Part shown: piece after piece, positions 9,007 through 18,689 of the stretch | Layout: every line of letters starts with the position of its first letter | Numbering within the stretch: the stretch's first letter is position 1 | DNA from: an uncultured Clostridia bacterium | GTDB lineage: Bacteria > Bacillota_A > Clostridia > TANB77 > CAG-508 | Assembly (NCBI GenBank): GCA_944393405.1 | Contig: CALYAC010000009.1 | Coordinates: 1 to 64,000, forward strand | DNA length: 64,000 nt | Reading direction: 5' to 3' | Made by a program: the position numbers and the translations under genes | Notes under the pieces: generated by a model | What the model was told of the DNA's origin: nothing | Seen by the model: the letters and a program-made list of their open reading frames with translations, nothing else | The model's database searches: none

Positions 9007-9993
9007 ATGATAGTTGGATATATAAAAGAAAAAAATAAAAGTTTAAAGTTTTTAGATAGATTAAAAAGTATAGAAATAACTAATTATAACAATAATTATA
9101 TTATATCAATTTATAAAAATTTGAACAAAGAAAATAATAAAAATATGTCAAAAATAATAAAAAGAATAATAAAACTTTTAAAAACGTACCAAATAGATAC
9201 GATTGTTTTTTCAAATGAAGTTACAAAAGAATTTAAAGAAGAATTTAGTAAAAATTTAATTATTAATAAATTTAATATAACTACTTTAAAAGGAAAAAGA
9301 ATAATGAAATATATGGATTTAGAAATACTAAATTATATATTTGAAAAACAAAATATAGAGAAGGAAAATGAAGAAATATACATTTTAATACAACAAAATA
9401 AAAATTATAACATTAACTATAAATCATTTTTAAATGAATTAAAAGAATATATAAAAAAGTATATATATAAATTTAAAATAGTTAATCTAATATCTAATGA
9501 TATTAGAGAGCTAAAAAACATTCAAGATGAAATTATGGAGAAAGAAAATATATTAATATCTGTTTCAAATAACAAAAGAAAAGCATTAAAAAGAGCAAAA
9601 TATATATTGAATATTAATTTAAATGAATGTGAATTACAAAAATATACAATTAATAGAAATGCAATAATTATAAATTTAGAGCAATATATCATATTTAATA
9701 AAACTAGTTTTAATGGTATTAATATAAATAATATTGAATTAGATATTCCAGATGACTACATTGAACAGTTTGAAGAAATAGGAGAAAATTTTAATTATAC
9801 AGTATTATATGAAAGTATAATTTTAAATTTAAATGGAGAAAAATCAAAAAACAAAGTAAAAGAGAGAATAAAAGAAGATAATATTAAGATAAAATATCTA
9901 ATTGGAAATAATGGAAAAATATCGGATGTAGAATTGAAACAAATGGTCAAAAACAATATAGGAATTCTTGACAAAAAACAAAAAGTAGTTTAA
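9007..9993 (+). CDS. Hypothetical protein, 328 aa, Asn/Lys/Ile-rich
   Basis: I do not recognise this protein. It is rich in Asn, Ile and Lys, has no signal peptide or membrane helix, and reads as alternating short strands and helices. A Lys-rich helix runs at about 40-60 (KNMSKIIKRIIKLLKTY). The C-terminal half contains LDIPDDYIEQFEEIGENF. The start is the ATG at 9007, directly behind the T-run of a hairpin whose right arm supplies AGGTGA. It stands alone between the GH18 gene and greA. Composition is even more AT-rich than that of the neighbours, so a fast-evolving host gene is more likely than recent transfer. Confidence 0.7.
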   Translation: MIVGYIKEKNKSLKFLDRLKSIEITNYNNNYIISIYKNLNKENNKNMSKIIKRIIKLLKTYQIDTIVFSNEVTKEFKEEFSKNLIINKFNITTLKGKRIMKYMDLEILNYIFEKQNIEKENEEIYILIQQNKNYNINYKSFLNELKEYIKKYIYKFKIVNLISNDIRELKNIQDEIMEKENILISVSNNKRKALKRAKYILNINLNECELQKYTINRNAIIINLEQYIIFNKTSFNGININNIELDIPDDYIEQFEEIGENFNYTVLYESIILNLNGEKSKNKVKERIKEDNIKIKYLIGNNGKISDVELKQMVKNNIGILDKKQKVV

Positions 9994-10021
9994 TATATAA
10001 CATGTTGTTTAAGAAGGGGAT

Positions 10022-10058
10022 AAAAATTAAATTATTATAGTTTGATTTTTATTTTTTT
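10022..10058 (+). terminator. Weak AT-only terminator-like hairpin
   Basis: AAAAATTAAA (10022-10031) pairs with TTTGATTTTT (10041-10050) with one G-T pair, followed by a T-rich run. A wider stem, GTTGTTTAA (10004-10012) with TTAAACAAC (10064-10072), encloses it. Confidence 0.4.
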
Positions 10059-10103
10059 ATTAATTAAACAACAATTTTCTTGTAACAAAAGGAAGGTGAC
10101 AAT

Positions 10104-10583
10104 ATGGATACTGAAAAAGAAGTTTTATTAACTCAAGAAGGATATGACAATCTAGAAAAAGAATTAGAGTATCTAGTAACTGAAAAAAGAGCTGAAATAG
10201 CTGAAAGAATAAAAATAGCTTTAGGATTTGGAGATTTATCAGAAAATTCTGAATATGATGAAGCAAAAAATGCACAAGCAGCTAATGAAACAAAAATAGC
10301 AGAATTAGAGAACAAATTAAGATATGCAAAGATTATTGATGAATCTGAGATAGATACAAAAACAGTTCAAGTAGGAAATACAGTTAAAGTACTAGATATG
10401 GAGTTTAATGAAGAAGAAGTATATACAATTGTAGGATCTACAGAAGTTGATTTAGCACAAAATAAAATATCAAATGAATCACCTATAGGTGCCGCATTAA
10501 TAGGTGCTAAAAAAGGTCAAGTAGTTGAAGCACAAGCTCCTGCAGGTGTAATAAAATATAAAATTATTTCAATCACAAAATAG
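10104..10583 (+). CDS. greA: Transcription elongation factor GreA
   Basis: GreA enters the RNA polymerase secondary channel and stimulates cleavage of backtracked transcripts. The 159-residue protein has the N-terminal coiled coil ([21 protein letters not shown]) with the acidic tip motif [13 protein letters not shown] (tip acids at about 42-47) and the C-terminal FKBP-like domain ([32 protein letters not shown]). AAGGAAGGTGA precedes the ATG. It lies 30 bases before mfd, another factor acting on stalled RNA polymerase, and the two are probably one operon. Confidence 0.97.
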   Translation: MDTEKEVLLTQEGYDNLEKELEYLVTEKRAEIAERIKIALGFGDLSENSEYDEAKNAQAANETKIAELENKLRYAKIIDESEIDTKTVQVGNTVKVLDMEFNEEEVYTIVGSTEVDLAQNKISNESPIGAALIGAKKGQVVEAQAPAGVIKYKIISITK

Positions 10584-10613
10584 GTAAGTGAAATAAATAA
10601 AGGAATTGATTAT

Positions 10614-13600
10614 ATGAAGAACTTACTTATAAATAGACTTGAAGAAAATGAAAAATTTAAAGAATTAGTAAAAGAAATTAATTTGAAAAAAACCCCGATA
10701 AGTATATCGGGGTTAGAATTCGTGTCTAAATCATATTTAGCATCAGGTTTACAATATAACTTAAAAAGACCTATTTGTATAATAACTTATAATGAACTTC
10801 AAGCAAAGCAAATATTAAAGAATTTAAGTTTTTTTGGAGAAAAAATTGAATACTTTGGAAAGAAAGAAATTGCATCATATGACTATATTTCTGGAAGCAA
10901 AGATTTACCATATACCAGAATAGATGTATTAAATAGGATATATAATAGAGATGTTAAGATAATTGTTACAACAATTGAAGTGGTAATGCAAAAAATAGTG
11001 CCACAAAAAGTACTTTATAAAAATATACTTACATTTACAGTAGGAAATGTTTTTGAATGTACTAATTTCTCTGGAAAGAAAAATTTAAATAATCTAAAAA
11101 ATCTTTTATTACTACTTGGATATGAAAGAAATGATATGGTAGAAAATAGAGGGCAATTTAGTATTAGAGGTGGAATTGTCGATATAGGAATCTACGAAAA
11201 GACTGGAGTTAGAGTTGAATTCTGGGGAGATGAAGTGGATTCTATAAGATATTTTAATATAGGTTCACAAAGAACAACTGAAATGACTGAAAAAGTTGTA
11301 ATTCTACCAGCTCATGAATATTTATTAGAGTCAGATATAGAAGATGGAATTATACCAGAATATTCAAGCATAATATCCAGTGTTACTAAAAGAATAGTTG
11401 ATAAATATTTAGATAAAAATAAGATAGTATTAAAAACAGAAAATAATTCAAAATTGATTCAAAATATAGAGGCAGATATTGAATCAATTCAAAATGGTGA
11501 ATATATTAGTAAGATAGATAAATATTTTAATGAATTTTATACTGAAAATAATAGCATATTAGAATATTTGCCTAAAAACACTTTAGTCATTGTTGATGAA
11601 AATTTAAAAATTAATCAAAGAATAGAAAACATAATTATAGAAAATAATAATTTAATAAAGTCTCTCACAGAAAAAGAAAGATTTGTTCCAGAAGCTATTA
11701 ATGATATAAGCAAGTTCAATAAAGAAGAATGGAATGAATTATATAAAAAGAAACAATCAGTATATATATACGAGAATACTAATGTTACATTGAATAGATT
11801 TGATTTCGAATGTAGGCCAGTAAATGTATATAAAAGTGAAACAGAATTATTAATAAAAGACATAAAAAAATGGATCAAAGATAAAAAAGAAATAATTATT
11901 CTTGCAGGAAATAACGAAAACATATCTAAGATAAAAGAACTGTTAAATGATAATAAAATAGAAGGATTTTCTGAAACTAAAATAAGCGAAGATACTAATA
12001 ATATAAAAATATTACCAGGAGGTCTTACGGCTGGATTTGAAAGTTATGACTTAAATCTTATAGTTTTAAGTATGAGTGAAGCTTTTTCAGCAGGAGTAAA
12101 AAGAAAAAGAGTAAGTAATACTTTTAAACAAAGCGAAAAGGTAGTATTTGCAGATTTAAAGCCAGGAGATTTTGTTGTACATAAAACTCATGGAATAGGC
12201 GAATTTATCGGAGTTAATACTATTGAAGCTGATGGTGTAACAAAAGACTATATAAAAATAAGATATAAAAATGATGATATGCTATATGTTCCAACAAATA
12301 GTTTAGATAGTGTAAGAAAATATATTGGTGGAGGAGATACGACTCCTAGACTTAATAAATTAGGAAGCAAAGAATGGACAAATACAAAGACTAAAGTAAA
12401 AAAGAATCTGAAAGAAGTTGCAAAAGATTTAATCGAGTTATATGCAAAAAGACAAAAGATTAAAGGATATGCATTTAGCAAAGATAGTGATTGGCAAAGA
12501 CAGTTTGAGGGAGAATTTCTATATCAAGAAACAGAAGATCAATTAAGATGTATAGAAGAAGTAAAAAAAGATATGGAACAACCTAGACCTATGGATAGAT
12601 TGCTTTGCGGAGATGTTGGATATGGCAAGACAGAAGTAGCAATAAGAGCTGCATTTAAGGCAGTGATGGATCATAAGCAAGTAGCATATTTAGTACCAAC
12701 TACTGTTCTTGCAAATCAACAGTATGAGGGATTTAAAGCAAGAATGGATAATTTTGCAGTAAGAGTAGAACTACTAAATAGATTTAGGACTAAAAAAGAA
12801 CAAAATGAAGTTATAAAAAAACTTAAGCTTGGAGAAGTAGATGTAGTCATAGGAACACATAGATTACTTAGTGATGATGTAGAATTCAAAGATTTAGGAT
12901 TATTAATAATAGATGAAGAGCATCGTTTTGGGGTTAAAGATAAGGAAAAAATAAAAAAATTAAAAACAAGTGTTGATGTTTTAACAATGACAGCTACACC
13001 AATACCAAGAACACTTCATATGTCTATTTTAGGTGTAAGGGATATGTCAGTAATATATGAACCTCCTCAAAACAGAAGACCTGTTCAAACATATGTATTA
13101 GAGTATGATGAAGAGGTAATAAGAGAAGCCATAACTAAGGAACTTGAAAGAAATGGTCAAGTATTTTATTTATATAATAATGTAGAGAATATTTCAAAGA
13201 AAGCATTTGATATATCTGAGTTAGTTCCAGAGTCAAAAGTTGAATTTGCACATGGAAAGATGAGCGGTAGAGAGCTTGAAGATATCATGGAAAGATTTAT
13301 AAATAAAGAAATAAATGTATTGGTTTGTACAACTATATTAGAATCAGGAATAGATATACCTAATGCAAATACAATAATAGTTGAAAATGCAGATAGACTA
13401 GGACTCGCACAGTTATATCAAATAAGAGGTAGAGTAGGTAGAAGTGATAAACAAGCTTATGCTTATATAACATATAAAAGAGATAAACTATTATCAGAAG
13501 TTGCAGATAAAAGATTAAAAGCAATACGAGAATTTACAGAATTTGGTTCTGGATTTAAAATTGCAATGAGAGACTTAGAAATAAGAGGTGCAGGAAGTTT

Positions 13601-14171
13601 ACTTGGAGAAATACAACATGGGCATATGGAACAAGTTGGATATGATACATATTGCAATTTGCTAGACCAAGTAGTTAAAGAAATGCAAGGAATAGAAGTA
13701 GAGGAAGAACAAGAAATACAAATAGATATAGATATTTCAAGTTATATTCCAGATTCATATATAGATAATAGCAGTCAAAAAATTGAGGTTTACCAGAATA
13801 TTGCTCTATGTAGAACAGAAGAAGATATACAAAATGTAATTGATGAAATAATAGATAGATATGGTGTAATGCCAAAAGAATTAGAAAATCTAATAGAAGT
13901 AGCAAGAATTAAAGAACTTTGTAGATCAGCAGGAGTCATAAAAATTGCAGAGAAAAAGAACATTTTTACAAATAATCAAAATGTAGTATTTTATTTTGAT
14001 AAAAATAAATACAGTCCAGATATAGTAAATAATTTAATTAAAAAATATAATACTCGAATTAAGTTCTCTACAGGTATTGAACCATATATTACATTAATAA
14101 TAAAAAATAAAAATGATGAGGAATTAATAAAAGAAATAAAAGAATTTTTGAATTCTGTAAAAAAAGAATAA
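10614..14171 (+). CDS. mfd: Transcription-repair coupling factor Mfd
   Basis: Mfd removes RNA polymerase stalled at DNA lesions and recruits UvrA. At 1185 residues it has the full family length. Visible parts are the UvrB-like N-terminal region (about 1-300, with RGQFSIRGGIVDIG), the RNA polymerase interaction domain (about 510-580, KPGDFVVHKTHGIGEFIG), and the RecG-like motor with Walker A GDVGYGKT near 665, DEEH box (IDEEHRFGVKDKEK), TATPIPRT and QIRGRVGRSD, then the TRCF C-terminal domain. AAAGGA lies before the ATG. It follows greA by 30 bases. A perfect hairpin near codon 30 is noted separately. Confidence 0.98.
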   Translation: MKNLLINRLEENEKFKELVKEINLKKTPISISGLEFVSKSYLASGLQYNLKRPICIITYNELQAKQILKNLSFFGEKIEYFGKKEIASYDYISGSKDLPYTRIDVLNRIYNRDVKIIVTTIEVVMQKIVPQKVLYKNILTFTVGNVFECTNFSGKKNLNNLKNLLLLLGYERNDMVENRGQFSIRGGIVDIGIYEKTGVRVEFWGDEVDSIRYFNIGSQRTTEMTEKVVILPAHEYLLESDIEDGIIPEYSSIISSVTKRIVDKYLDKNKIVLKTENNSKLIQNIEADIESIQNGEYISKIDKYFNEFYTENNSILEYLPKNTLVIVDENLKINQRIENIIIENNNLIKSLTEKERFVPEAINDISKFNKEEWNELYKKKQSVYIYENTNVTLNRFDFECRPVNVYKSETELLIKDIKKWIKDKKEIIILAGNNENISKIKELLNDNKIEGFSETKISEDTNNIKILPGGLTAGFESYDLNLIVLSMSEAFSAGVKRKRVSNTFKQSEKVVFADLKPGDFVVHKTHGIGEFIGVNTIEADGVTKDYIKIRYKNDDMLYVPTNSLDSVRKYIGGGDTTPRLNKLGSKEWTNTKTKVKKNLKEVAKDLIELYAKRQKIKGYAFSKDSDWQRQFEGEFLYQETEDQLRCIEEVKKDMEQPRPMDRLLCGDVGYGKTEVAIRAAFKAVMDHKQVAYLVPTTVLANQQYEGFKARMDNFAVRVELLNRFRTKKEQNEVIKKLKLGEVDVVIGTHRLLSDDVEFKDLGLLIIDEEHRFGVKDKEKIKKLKTSVDVLTMTATPIPRTLHMSILGVRDMSVIYEPPQNRRPVQTYVLEYDEEVIREAITKELERNGQVFYLYNNVENISKKAFDISELVPESKVEFAHGKMSGRELEDIMERFINKEINVLVCTTILESGIDIPNANTIIVENADRLGLAQLYQIRGRVGRSDKQAYAYITYKRDKLLSEVADKRLKAIREFTEFGSGFKIAMRDLEIRGAGSLLGEIQHGHMEQVGYDTYCNLLDQVVKEMQGIEVEEEQEIQIDIDISSYIPDSYIDNSSQKIEVYQNIALCRTEEDIQNVIDEIIDRYGVMPKELENLIEVARIKELCRSAGVIKIAEKKNIFTNNQNVVFYFDKNKYSPDIVNNLIKKYNTRIKFSTGIEPYITLIIKNKNDEELIKEIKEFLNSVKKE
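10686..10714 (-). terminator. Minus-strand terminator inside mfd coding region
   Basis: AACCCCGATA (10691-10700) pairs perfectly with TATCGGGGTT (10705-10714), tetraloop AGTA. A run of A at 10686-10692 makes this, read on the minus strand, a textbook GC-stem plus T-run terminator. It lies at about codon 26-34 of mfd. Confidence 0.65.
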
Positions 14172-14185
14172 TTGAATTAAGATTT

Positions 14186-14236
14186 AATAAAGAATTGAGA
14201 TATTTTAAAAAATATTTTCAATTCTTTATTTTTTTT
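14186..14236 (+). terminator. Intrinsic terminator of greA-mfd
   Basis: AATAAAGAATTGA (14186-14198) pairs perfectly with TCAATTCTTTATT (14218-14230), followed by six T. Confidence 0.85.
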
Positions 14237-14309
14237 AAAATATATAGTAAAATTAAATTCAATAGCTATTATTAAGAATAAAATATAAAATGAAAGAAGA
14301 TATATATAA

Positions 14310-14900
14310 ATGAAAAAAGATAAAGCTACTGTATATAAAATTTTAAGACCTATATTTACATTACTTTTTAAAGCATATTATAATCCAACAATTATAAATA
14401 AAGAATATATACCAAAAGATGGAAAAGCAGTAATTGCTGGAAATCATAAACATGCATTAGATCCAATTCTTGTTGATGTATGTACTAAGAGAGTAGTACA
14501 TACATTAGCAAAAAAAGAATTACATGATGGTAAATTTGGATGGCTATTTCGTGCTGTAGGTACTATACCTGTTGACCTAAATGCAAAACATAATAAACAA
14601 GCTTTGGAGTCTGCTGTTGAATATTTAAATAAAGGAACTTTAATAAATGTTTCACCAGAAGCAAAAAGAAATTACACAAATGAGATATTGTTACCTTTTA
14701 AGGTAGGAGCAGTTGTTATGTCTAAAAGAACTGATTGCAAAATTATACCTTATGCAATTACAGGAGATTATAAATTTAGAAGTAAAAATTTAAAAATTAC
14801 TTTTGGAGAACCTTTAGATACGTCAAATTTAACAGTAGATGAAGCAAATAAATTATTATATAAAAAAGTAAAAGAGCTATTATTAAATTCAAGAAAGTAG
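14310..14900 (+). CDS. PlsC-like lysophospholipid acyltransferase
   Basis: A 196-residue member of the 1-acyl-glycerol-3-phosphate acyltransferase superfamily. Motif I is NHKHALD (His-x4-Asp, near residue 48). The usual motif III FPEGTRS is replaced by VSPEAKRN at about 116, keeping the Glu but changing Gly and Thr, so acceptor choice may differ from standard PlsC. The fold is completed by GDYKFRSKNLKITFGEPLD. It probably adds an acyl chain to a lysolipid at the inner face of the membrane. It is the first gene of a seven-gene operon; the next gene begins 10 bases after its stop. Confidence 0.88.
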   Translation: MKKDKATVYKILRPIFTLLFKAYYNPTIINKEYIPKDGKAVIAGNHKHALDPILVDVCTKRVVHTLAKKELHDGKFGWLFRAVGTIPVDLNAKHNKQALESAVEYLNKGTLINVSPEAKRNYTNEILLPFKVGAVVMSKRTDCKIIPYAITGDYKFRSKNLKITFGEPLDTSNLTVDEANKLLYKKVKELLLNSRK

Positions 14901-14910
14901 AGAAAATTAT

Positions 14911-16632
14911 ATGAAAGAAAATGAAGTAAAAACACCATGGTATAATTTTTATGATGGTGTAAAAACACATTTAGACTATCCAAATACATCATTGTATAAA
15001 ATGTTAGAAGATTCAATATTAAAACATCAAAAAAATATTAGTTATAATTATTATGGTACTAAAAGGACATATAAAGAATTTTCAGATGAGATAGATAAGT
15101 GTGCAAGAGCATTTAGAAAATTAGGAGTAAAAAATAAAGACATAGTAAGTATTTGTATGCCAAATACACCAGAAGCTATTATTAGCTTTTATGCGCTTAA
15201 TAAAATAGGTGCTGTAGCTAATATGATACATCCACTATCTGCAGAAAATGAATTGAAATACTTTCTAAATATTTCAAAAAGTAAATATATAGTTGCCATA
15301 GATATATCATTTAATAAGATAAATCATATAGTAAAGGAAACATCTTTAAAAAAATGTATTATAGTATCAGCCAAAGACTCAATGCCATTATATATGAAAA
15401 TAGGATATGAAATAACTAAAGGAAGAAAAGTAAAAATAGAAAAAAGTAACATTATTTTGAAATGGAAAGATTTTATAAAATTAAGCAAAAGTTATAATGT
15501 AGAAGTAAAAGATGAAGTTGAAGTTAAAGGTAATGATGTAGCAGCAATTTTATATAGTGGTGGAACAACAGGATATCCAAAAGGAATAGAGTTAACAAAT
15601 TTAAATTTTAATGCTTTAGCTATGCAAAGTTTTGAAGCTTGTGAATGCTTGGAAGAAAAAGATAAGGTTTTAGCAATAATGCCAATATTTCATGGGTTTG
15701 GACTTGGAATATGTATTCATACAGTTCAATATTTTGGAGGAACAAGTATATTATTACCACAATTTAGTAGCAAAAAATTTGATAGGTTATTAAAAAAATA
15801 TAAACCTAATATAATTGCTGGAGTTCCAACTTTGTATGAAGCGTTGTTAAAAAATAAAAGACTTGATAGATGTAATTTATCTTTTTTGAAGTGTGTTATT
15901 TCAGGAGGAGACTCTCTTTCAACAAGCTTAAAAAAGAAAGTAGATACTTTTTTAAGAGAACATGGAGCTAATATACAAATAAGAGAAGGATATGGATTAA
16001 CAGAATGTGTAACTGGAAGTTGTTTAACACCTTTAAATTACTATAAAGAAGGAAGTATAGGAATACCATATCCAGATACATATTATAAAATAGTTAAACC
16101 TAATACAAATGAAGAATTACCGTATGGAGAGGATGGCGAAATTTTAATAAGTGGACCATCAGTAATGAAAGGGTATCTAGATAATGAAAAAGAGACTAAT
16201 TTAGTATTAAGAAAACATGAAGACGGATTAACTTGGTTATATACAGGAGATATGGGATGTATGGATAAAGATGGATTCATATATTTTAAGCAAAGAATTA
16301 AGAGGATAATTGTAAGTTCTGGATATTGTATATATCCACAATATATTGAAAACATTATTGATTCAGATCCAAAAGTATTAATGTCTTGTGTTATAGGTAA
16401 AGAGCACCCATATAAAGGACAAGTTGCAAAAGCATTTATTGTTTTAAAAAATGAATACAAAGCGAGTGAAAAAATATTAAAAGAGATAAAAGAACATTGT
16501 GAAAGAAATTTATCAAAATATTCATTGCCATATGAATATGAGTTTAAGGAAGAATTACCAAAAACTTTGATAGGAAAGGTTGCATATACTAAGCTTGAAG
16601 AGGAGGAAAGAAGCAAAAATGAAAAGAAATAA
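14911..16632 (+). CDS. Acyl-AMP ligase / acyl-CoA synthetase
   Basis: This ANL-superfamily enzyme of 573 residues activates a carboxylic acid, probably a fatty acid, as an acyl-adenylate. Motifs seen: A3 loop LYSGGTTGYPKGIEL, A5 GYGLTECVTGS, A7 YTGDMGCMDKDGFIYF, A8 hinge RIKRIIVSSGYCIYP, and the A10 catalytic Lys in LPKTLIGKVAYTKL near the C-terminus. There is no carrier-protein domain. It overlaps the next gene by 14 bases. Its partner is likely the adjacent PlsC-like acyltransferase; whether the final acceptor is CoA, an acyl carrier or another group cannot be seen. Confidence 0.92.
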   Translation: MKENEVKTPWYNFYDGVKTHLDYPNTSLYKMLEDSILKHQKNISYNYYGTKRTYKEFSDEIDKCARAFRKLGVKNKDIVSICMPNTPEAIISFYALNKIGAVANMIHPLSAENELKYFLNISKSKYIVAIDISFNKINHIVKETSLKKCIIVSAKDSMPLYMKIGYEITKGRKVKIEKSNIILKWKDFIKLSKSYNVEVKDEVEVKGNDVAAILYSGGTTGYPKGIELTNLNFNALAMQSFEACECLEEKDKVLAIMPIFHGFGLGICIHTVQYFGGTSILLPQFSSKKFDRLLKKYKPNIIAGVPTLYEALLKNKRLDRCNLSFLKCVISGGDSLSTSLKKKVDTFLREHGANIQIREGYGLTECVTGSCLTPLNYYKEGSIGIPYPDTYYKIVKPNTNEELPYGEDGEILISGPSVMKGYLDNEKETNLVLRKHEDGLTWLYTGDMGCMDKDGFIYFKQRIKRIIVSSGYCIYPQYIENIIDSDPKVLMSCVIGKEHPYKGQVAKAFIVLKNEYKASEKILKEIKEHCERNLSKYSLPYEYEFKEELPKTLIGKVAYTKLEEEERSKNEKK

Positions 16633-18001
16633 TTTGACAATTCTTCTTATTCATCCAGAAATATCTAGAACACAATATAATTTTGTTGGAGTAATTGAAA
16701 ACGAATGTCTTGAGCTTGAATATATATCAGCTATACTTAAGCAACAAGGATATATAGTACATATATATGATGGACAAGTTGAAAGACAGACTGCTAAAGA
16801 AAAAATAAATATATGTAATCCAGATATTGTTTATGTATGTGGAAGAACGAGACAGGAAAACTTTATGTTAGAATATTGCAAAGCTGCTAAAACAAGTAAT
16901 AAAGATATAATAACAATTATTGGAGGACTACATGCACAATTATGTTATGAAAGGATGTATAAAGACTATGTAGATTATATTATAACTACTTTTGATATTT
17001 ATAAACTACTAGATATTATAGAATATAATTATTTTTCTAGAAGAAAAATAAAACTAGAAGAAATAGATGGTATTTGTTATAAAGAAAATGGAGTTTGGAA
17101 GAAAAATAAATCAACAGTATTTGATATAAATAAATTACCATTACCAGACAGAAGCTATTTTTATGAACATCCTAAAAATTATAGATATTTAGAATTAGAA
17201 CATTCAGCATGGGTAAGAACATCTTACTGTTGTCCGTATGCTTGTAAGTTTTGTCATAGAAATAAAATGAATTTAGGAAAATACGTATGTAGAAATATAA
17301 AAGATGTTGTTGACGAAATAGAACAAATAAAATCAGATAATATATATATTGTAGATGATGATTTTTTATTTAATAATGATAGGCTTATTGAATTTATTAA
17401 GTTAATAAAAGAAAAAAACATAAAAAAGAGATATATTTGCTATGGAAGATCAGATTTTATAGCTAAAAATGAAGAACTAATGAAACAGTTAAAAGATATA
17501 GGACTTTACTATGTATTAGTTGGATTAGAAGCAATAGATGATAAACAACTAAAAAATTATAATAAAAATTCTAGTGTATATAATAATATAAAAAGTATTG
17601 AAATATGTAATAATTTAAGCATCAATATTATGGGAATGTTTATTATCGATTTAGATTATACTACAAAAGATTTTAAAAAATTATATAAATGGATAAAGAC
17701 ACATAAGTTAAAGCATGTTGCAATTTCAATTTTTACTCCAGAAATGAATACAGAAGTATATGAAGCATATAAAGATAGAATTATAACAAATAATCCATCA
17801 CATTGGGATTATTTACATGTGGTCGCAAAACCAACTAAGATGAGTGTTAAGAGATATTATTTTAATTATTATAAATTATTAATTAAACTTTTCTTAAAAG
17901 CACAAAGAGAAGGTGTTTATGATTTTATAAATTATAAAGAATATATAATATCTTTTATCAAAAATATGTTTAAATCTAAAAGGAGAAATGATGATAAATA
18001 A
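16619..18001 (+). CDS. B12-binding-domain radical SAM protein
   Basis: A 460-residue protein with an N-terminal cobalamin-binding-like Rossmann domain (LLIHPEISRTQYN, LEYISAILKQQGYIVHIYDG, IIGGLHAQL; about 5-140) and a radical SAM domain starting near 195 with the 4Fe-4S motif CPYACKFC (C-x3-C-x2-C). The DxHxxG cobalamin motif is not seen, so B12 binding is uncertain. Such enzymes often methylate unreactive carbons or modify lipids. I start at the ATG at 16619, behind GAGGAGGAAAG, which overlaps the ligase gene by 14 bases. Substrate unknown; the operon suggests a lipid or head group. Confidence 0.88.
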   Translation: MKRNNLTILLIHPEISRTQYNFVGVIENECLELEYISAILKQQGYIVHIYDGQVERQTAKEKINICNPDIVYVCGRTRQENFMLEYCKAAKTSNKDIITIIGGLHAQLCYERMYKDYVDYIITTFDIYKLLDIIEYNYFSRRKIKLEEIDGICYKENGVWKKNKSTVFDINKLPLPDRSYFYEHPKNYRYLELEHSAWVRTSYCCPYACKFCHRNKMNLGKYVCRNIKDVVDEIEQIKSDNIYIVDDDFLFNNDRLIEFIKLIKEKNIKKRYICYGRSDFIAKNEELMKQLKDIGLYYVLVGLEAIDDKQLKNYNKNSSVYNNIKSIEICNNLSINIMGMFIIDLDYTTKDFKKLYKWIKTHKLKHVAISIFTPEMNTEVYEAYKDRIITNNPSHWDYLHVVAKPTKMSVKRYYFNYYKLLIKLFLKAQREGVYDFINYKEYIISFIKNMFKSKRRNDDK

Positions 18002-18689
18002 TAAGGAAGAAGATACAAACAAAGTAAAAAAAATCATACCAAGTAAATTAGAAACAGGATTTCAACAATTATTATATAAAACAATAGGAAAACATATACC
18101 AAATCAAATGACACCAAATCAAATAACACTAATTGGAGCAATAGGAGGATTAATTGGAATTATATGTGCATTTTTATCAAAAATAAATCCATTATTTTTA
18201 ATAGGAACAATATTAGGAATTTTATGTCATTTGATTTGTGATGATTTAGATGGATATGTTGCTAGAACTAGAAATATGACTTCTACTGCAGGAGGATATT
18301 TCGATTTATTGACAGATATTTTACATATAACATATTTAATAATTGCTCTATCCATTTCAGGTTTTGTTAGGTTTGAAATTGCTATATTCTTAATACCAGT
18401 ATATGCACTAATAATATTTACAGCAATGAATTATATTTTATACTTAAAAGAATTTTTATTTCCAAGACTTGGACCAATAGAAACACATTTATGTTTTATA
18501 ATATTATGTGTTGGGAGTATGATTTTTGGAAGAACTGATATTATAAATATAATGGGATTTGGATTAAAATTTGCAGATATAGTATTTATAATAGGAGGAA
18601 TTCCTATGTATTATGAAATGATAAGATTACAAATTCAATTATTTAAAAGGTTAAGTAAAAAAGATGAAGAAGCAAGAAAAGAAGAATAG
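17988..18689 (+). CDS. CDP-alcohol phosphatidyltransferase
   Basis: A 233-residue integral membrane enzyme with the complete family signature DDLDGYVAR-x8-GGYFDLLTD at about 83-109, holding the four metal-binding aspartates. About six hydrophobic helices follow the pattern of the family. These enzymes join a CDP-activated group to an alcohol, making phospholipids. Two adjacent ATG codons (17988, 17991) follow AAAGGAG; 17991 has the better spacing. It overlaps the radical SAM gene by 14 bases and the next gene by 26. With the LicC-like cytidylyltransferase at the operon end it forms a plausible pair that makes and then uses a CDP-alcohol. Confidence 0.93.
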   Translation: MMINNKEEDTNKVKKIIPSKLETGFQQLLYKTIGKHIPNQMTPNQITLIGAIGGLIGIICAFLSKINPLFLIGTILGILCHLICDDLDGYVARTRNMTSTAGGYFDLLTDILHITYLIIALSISGFVRFEIAIFLIPVYALIIFTAMNYILYLKEFLFPRLGPIETHLCFIILCVGSMIFGRTDIINIMGFGLKFADIVFIIGGIPMYYEMIRLQIQLFKRLSKKDEEARKEE

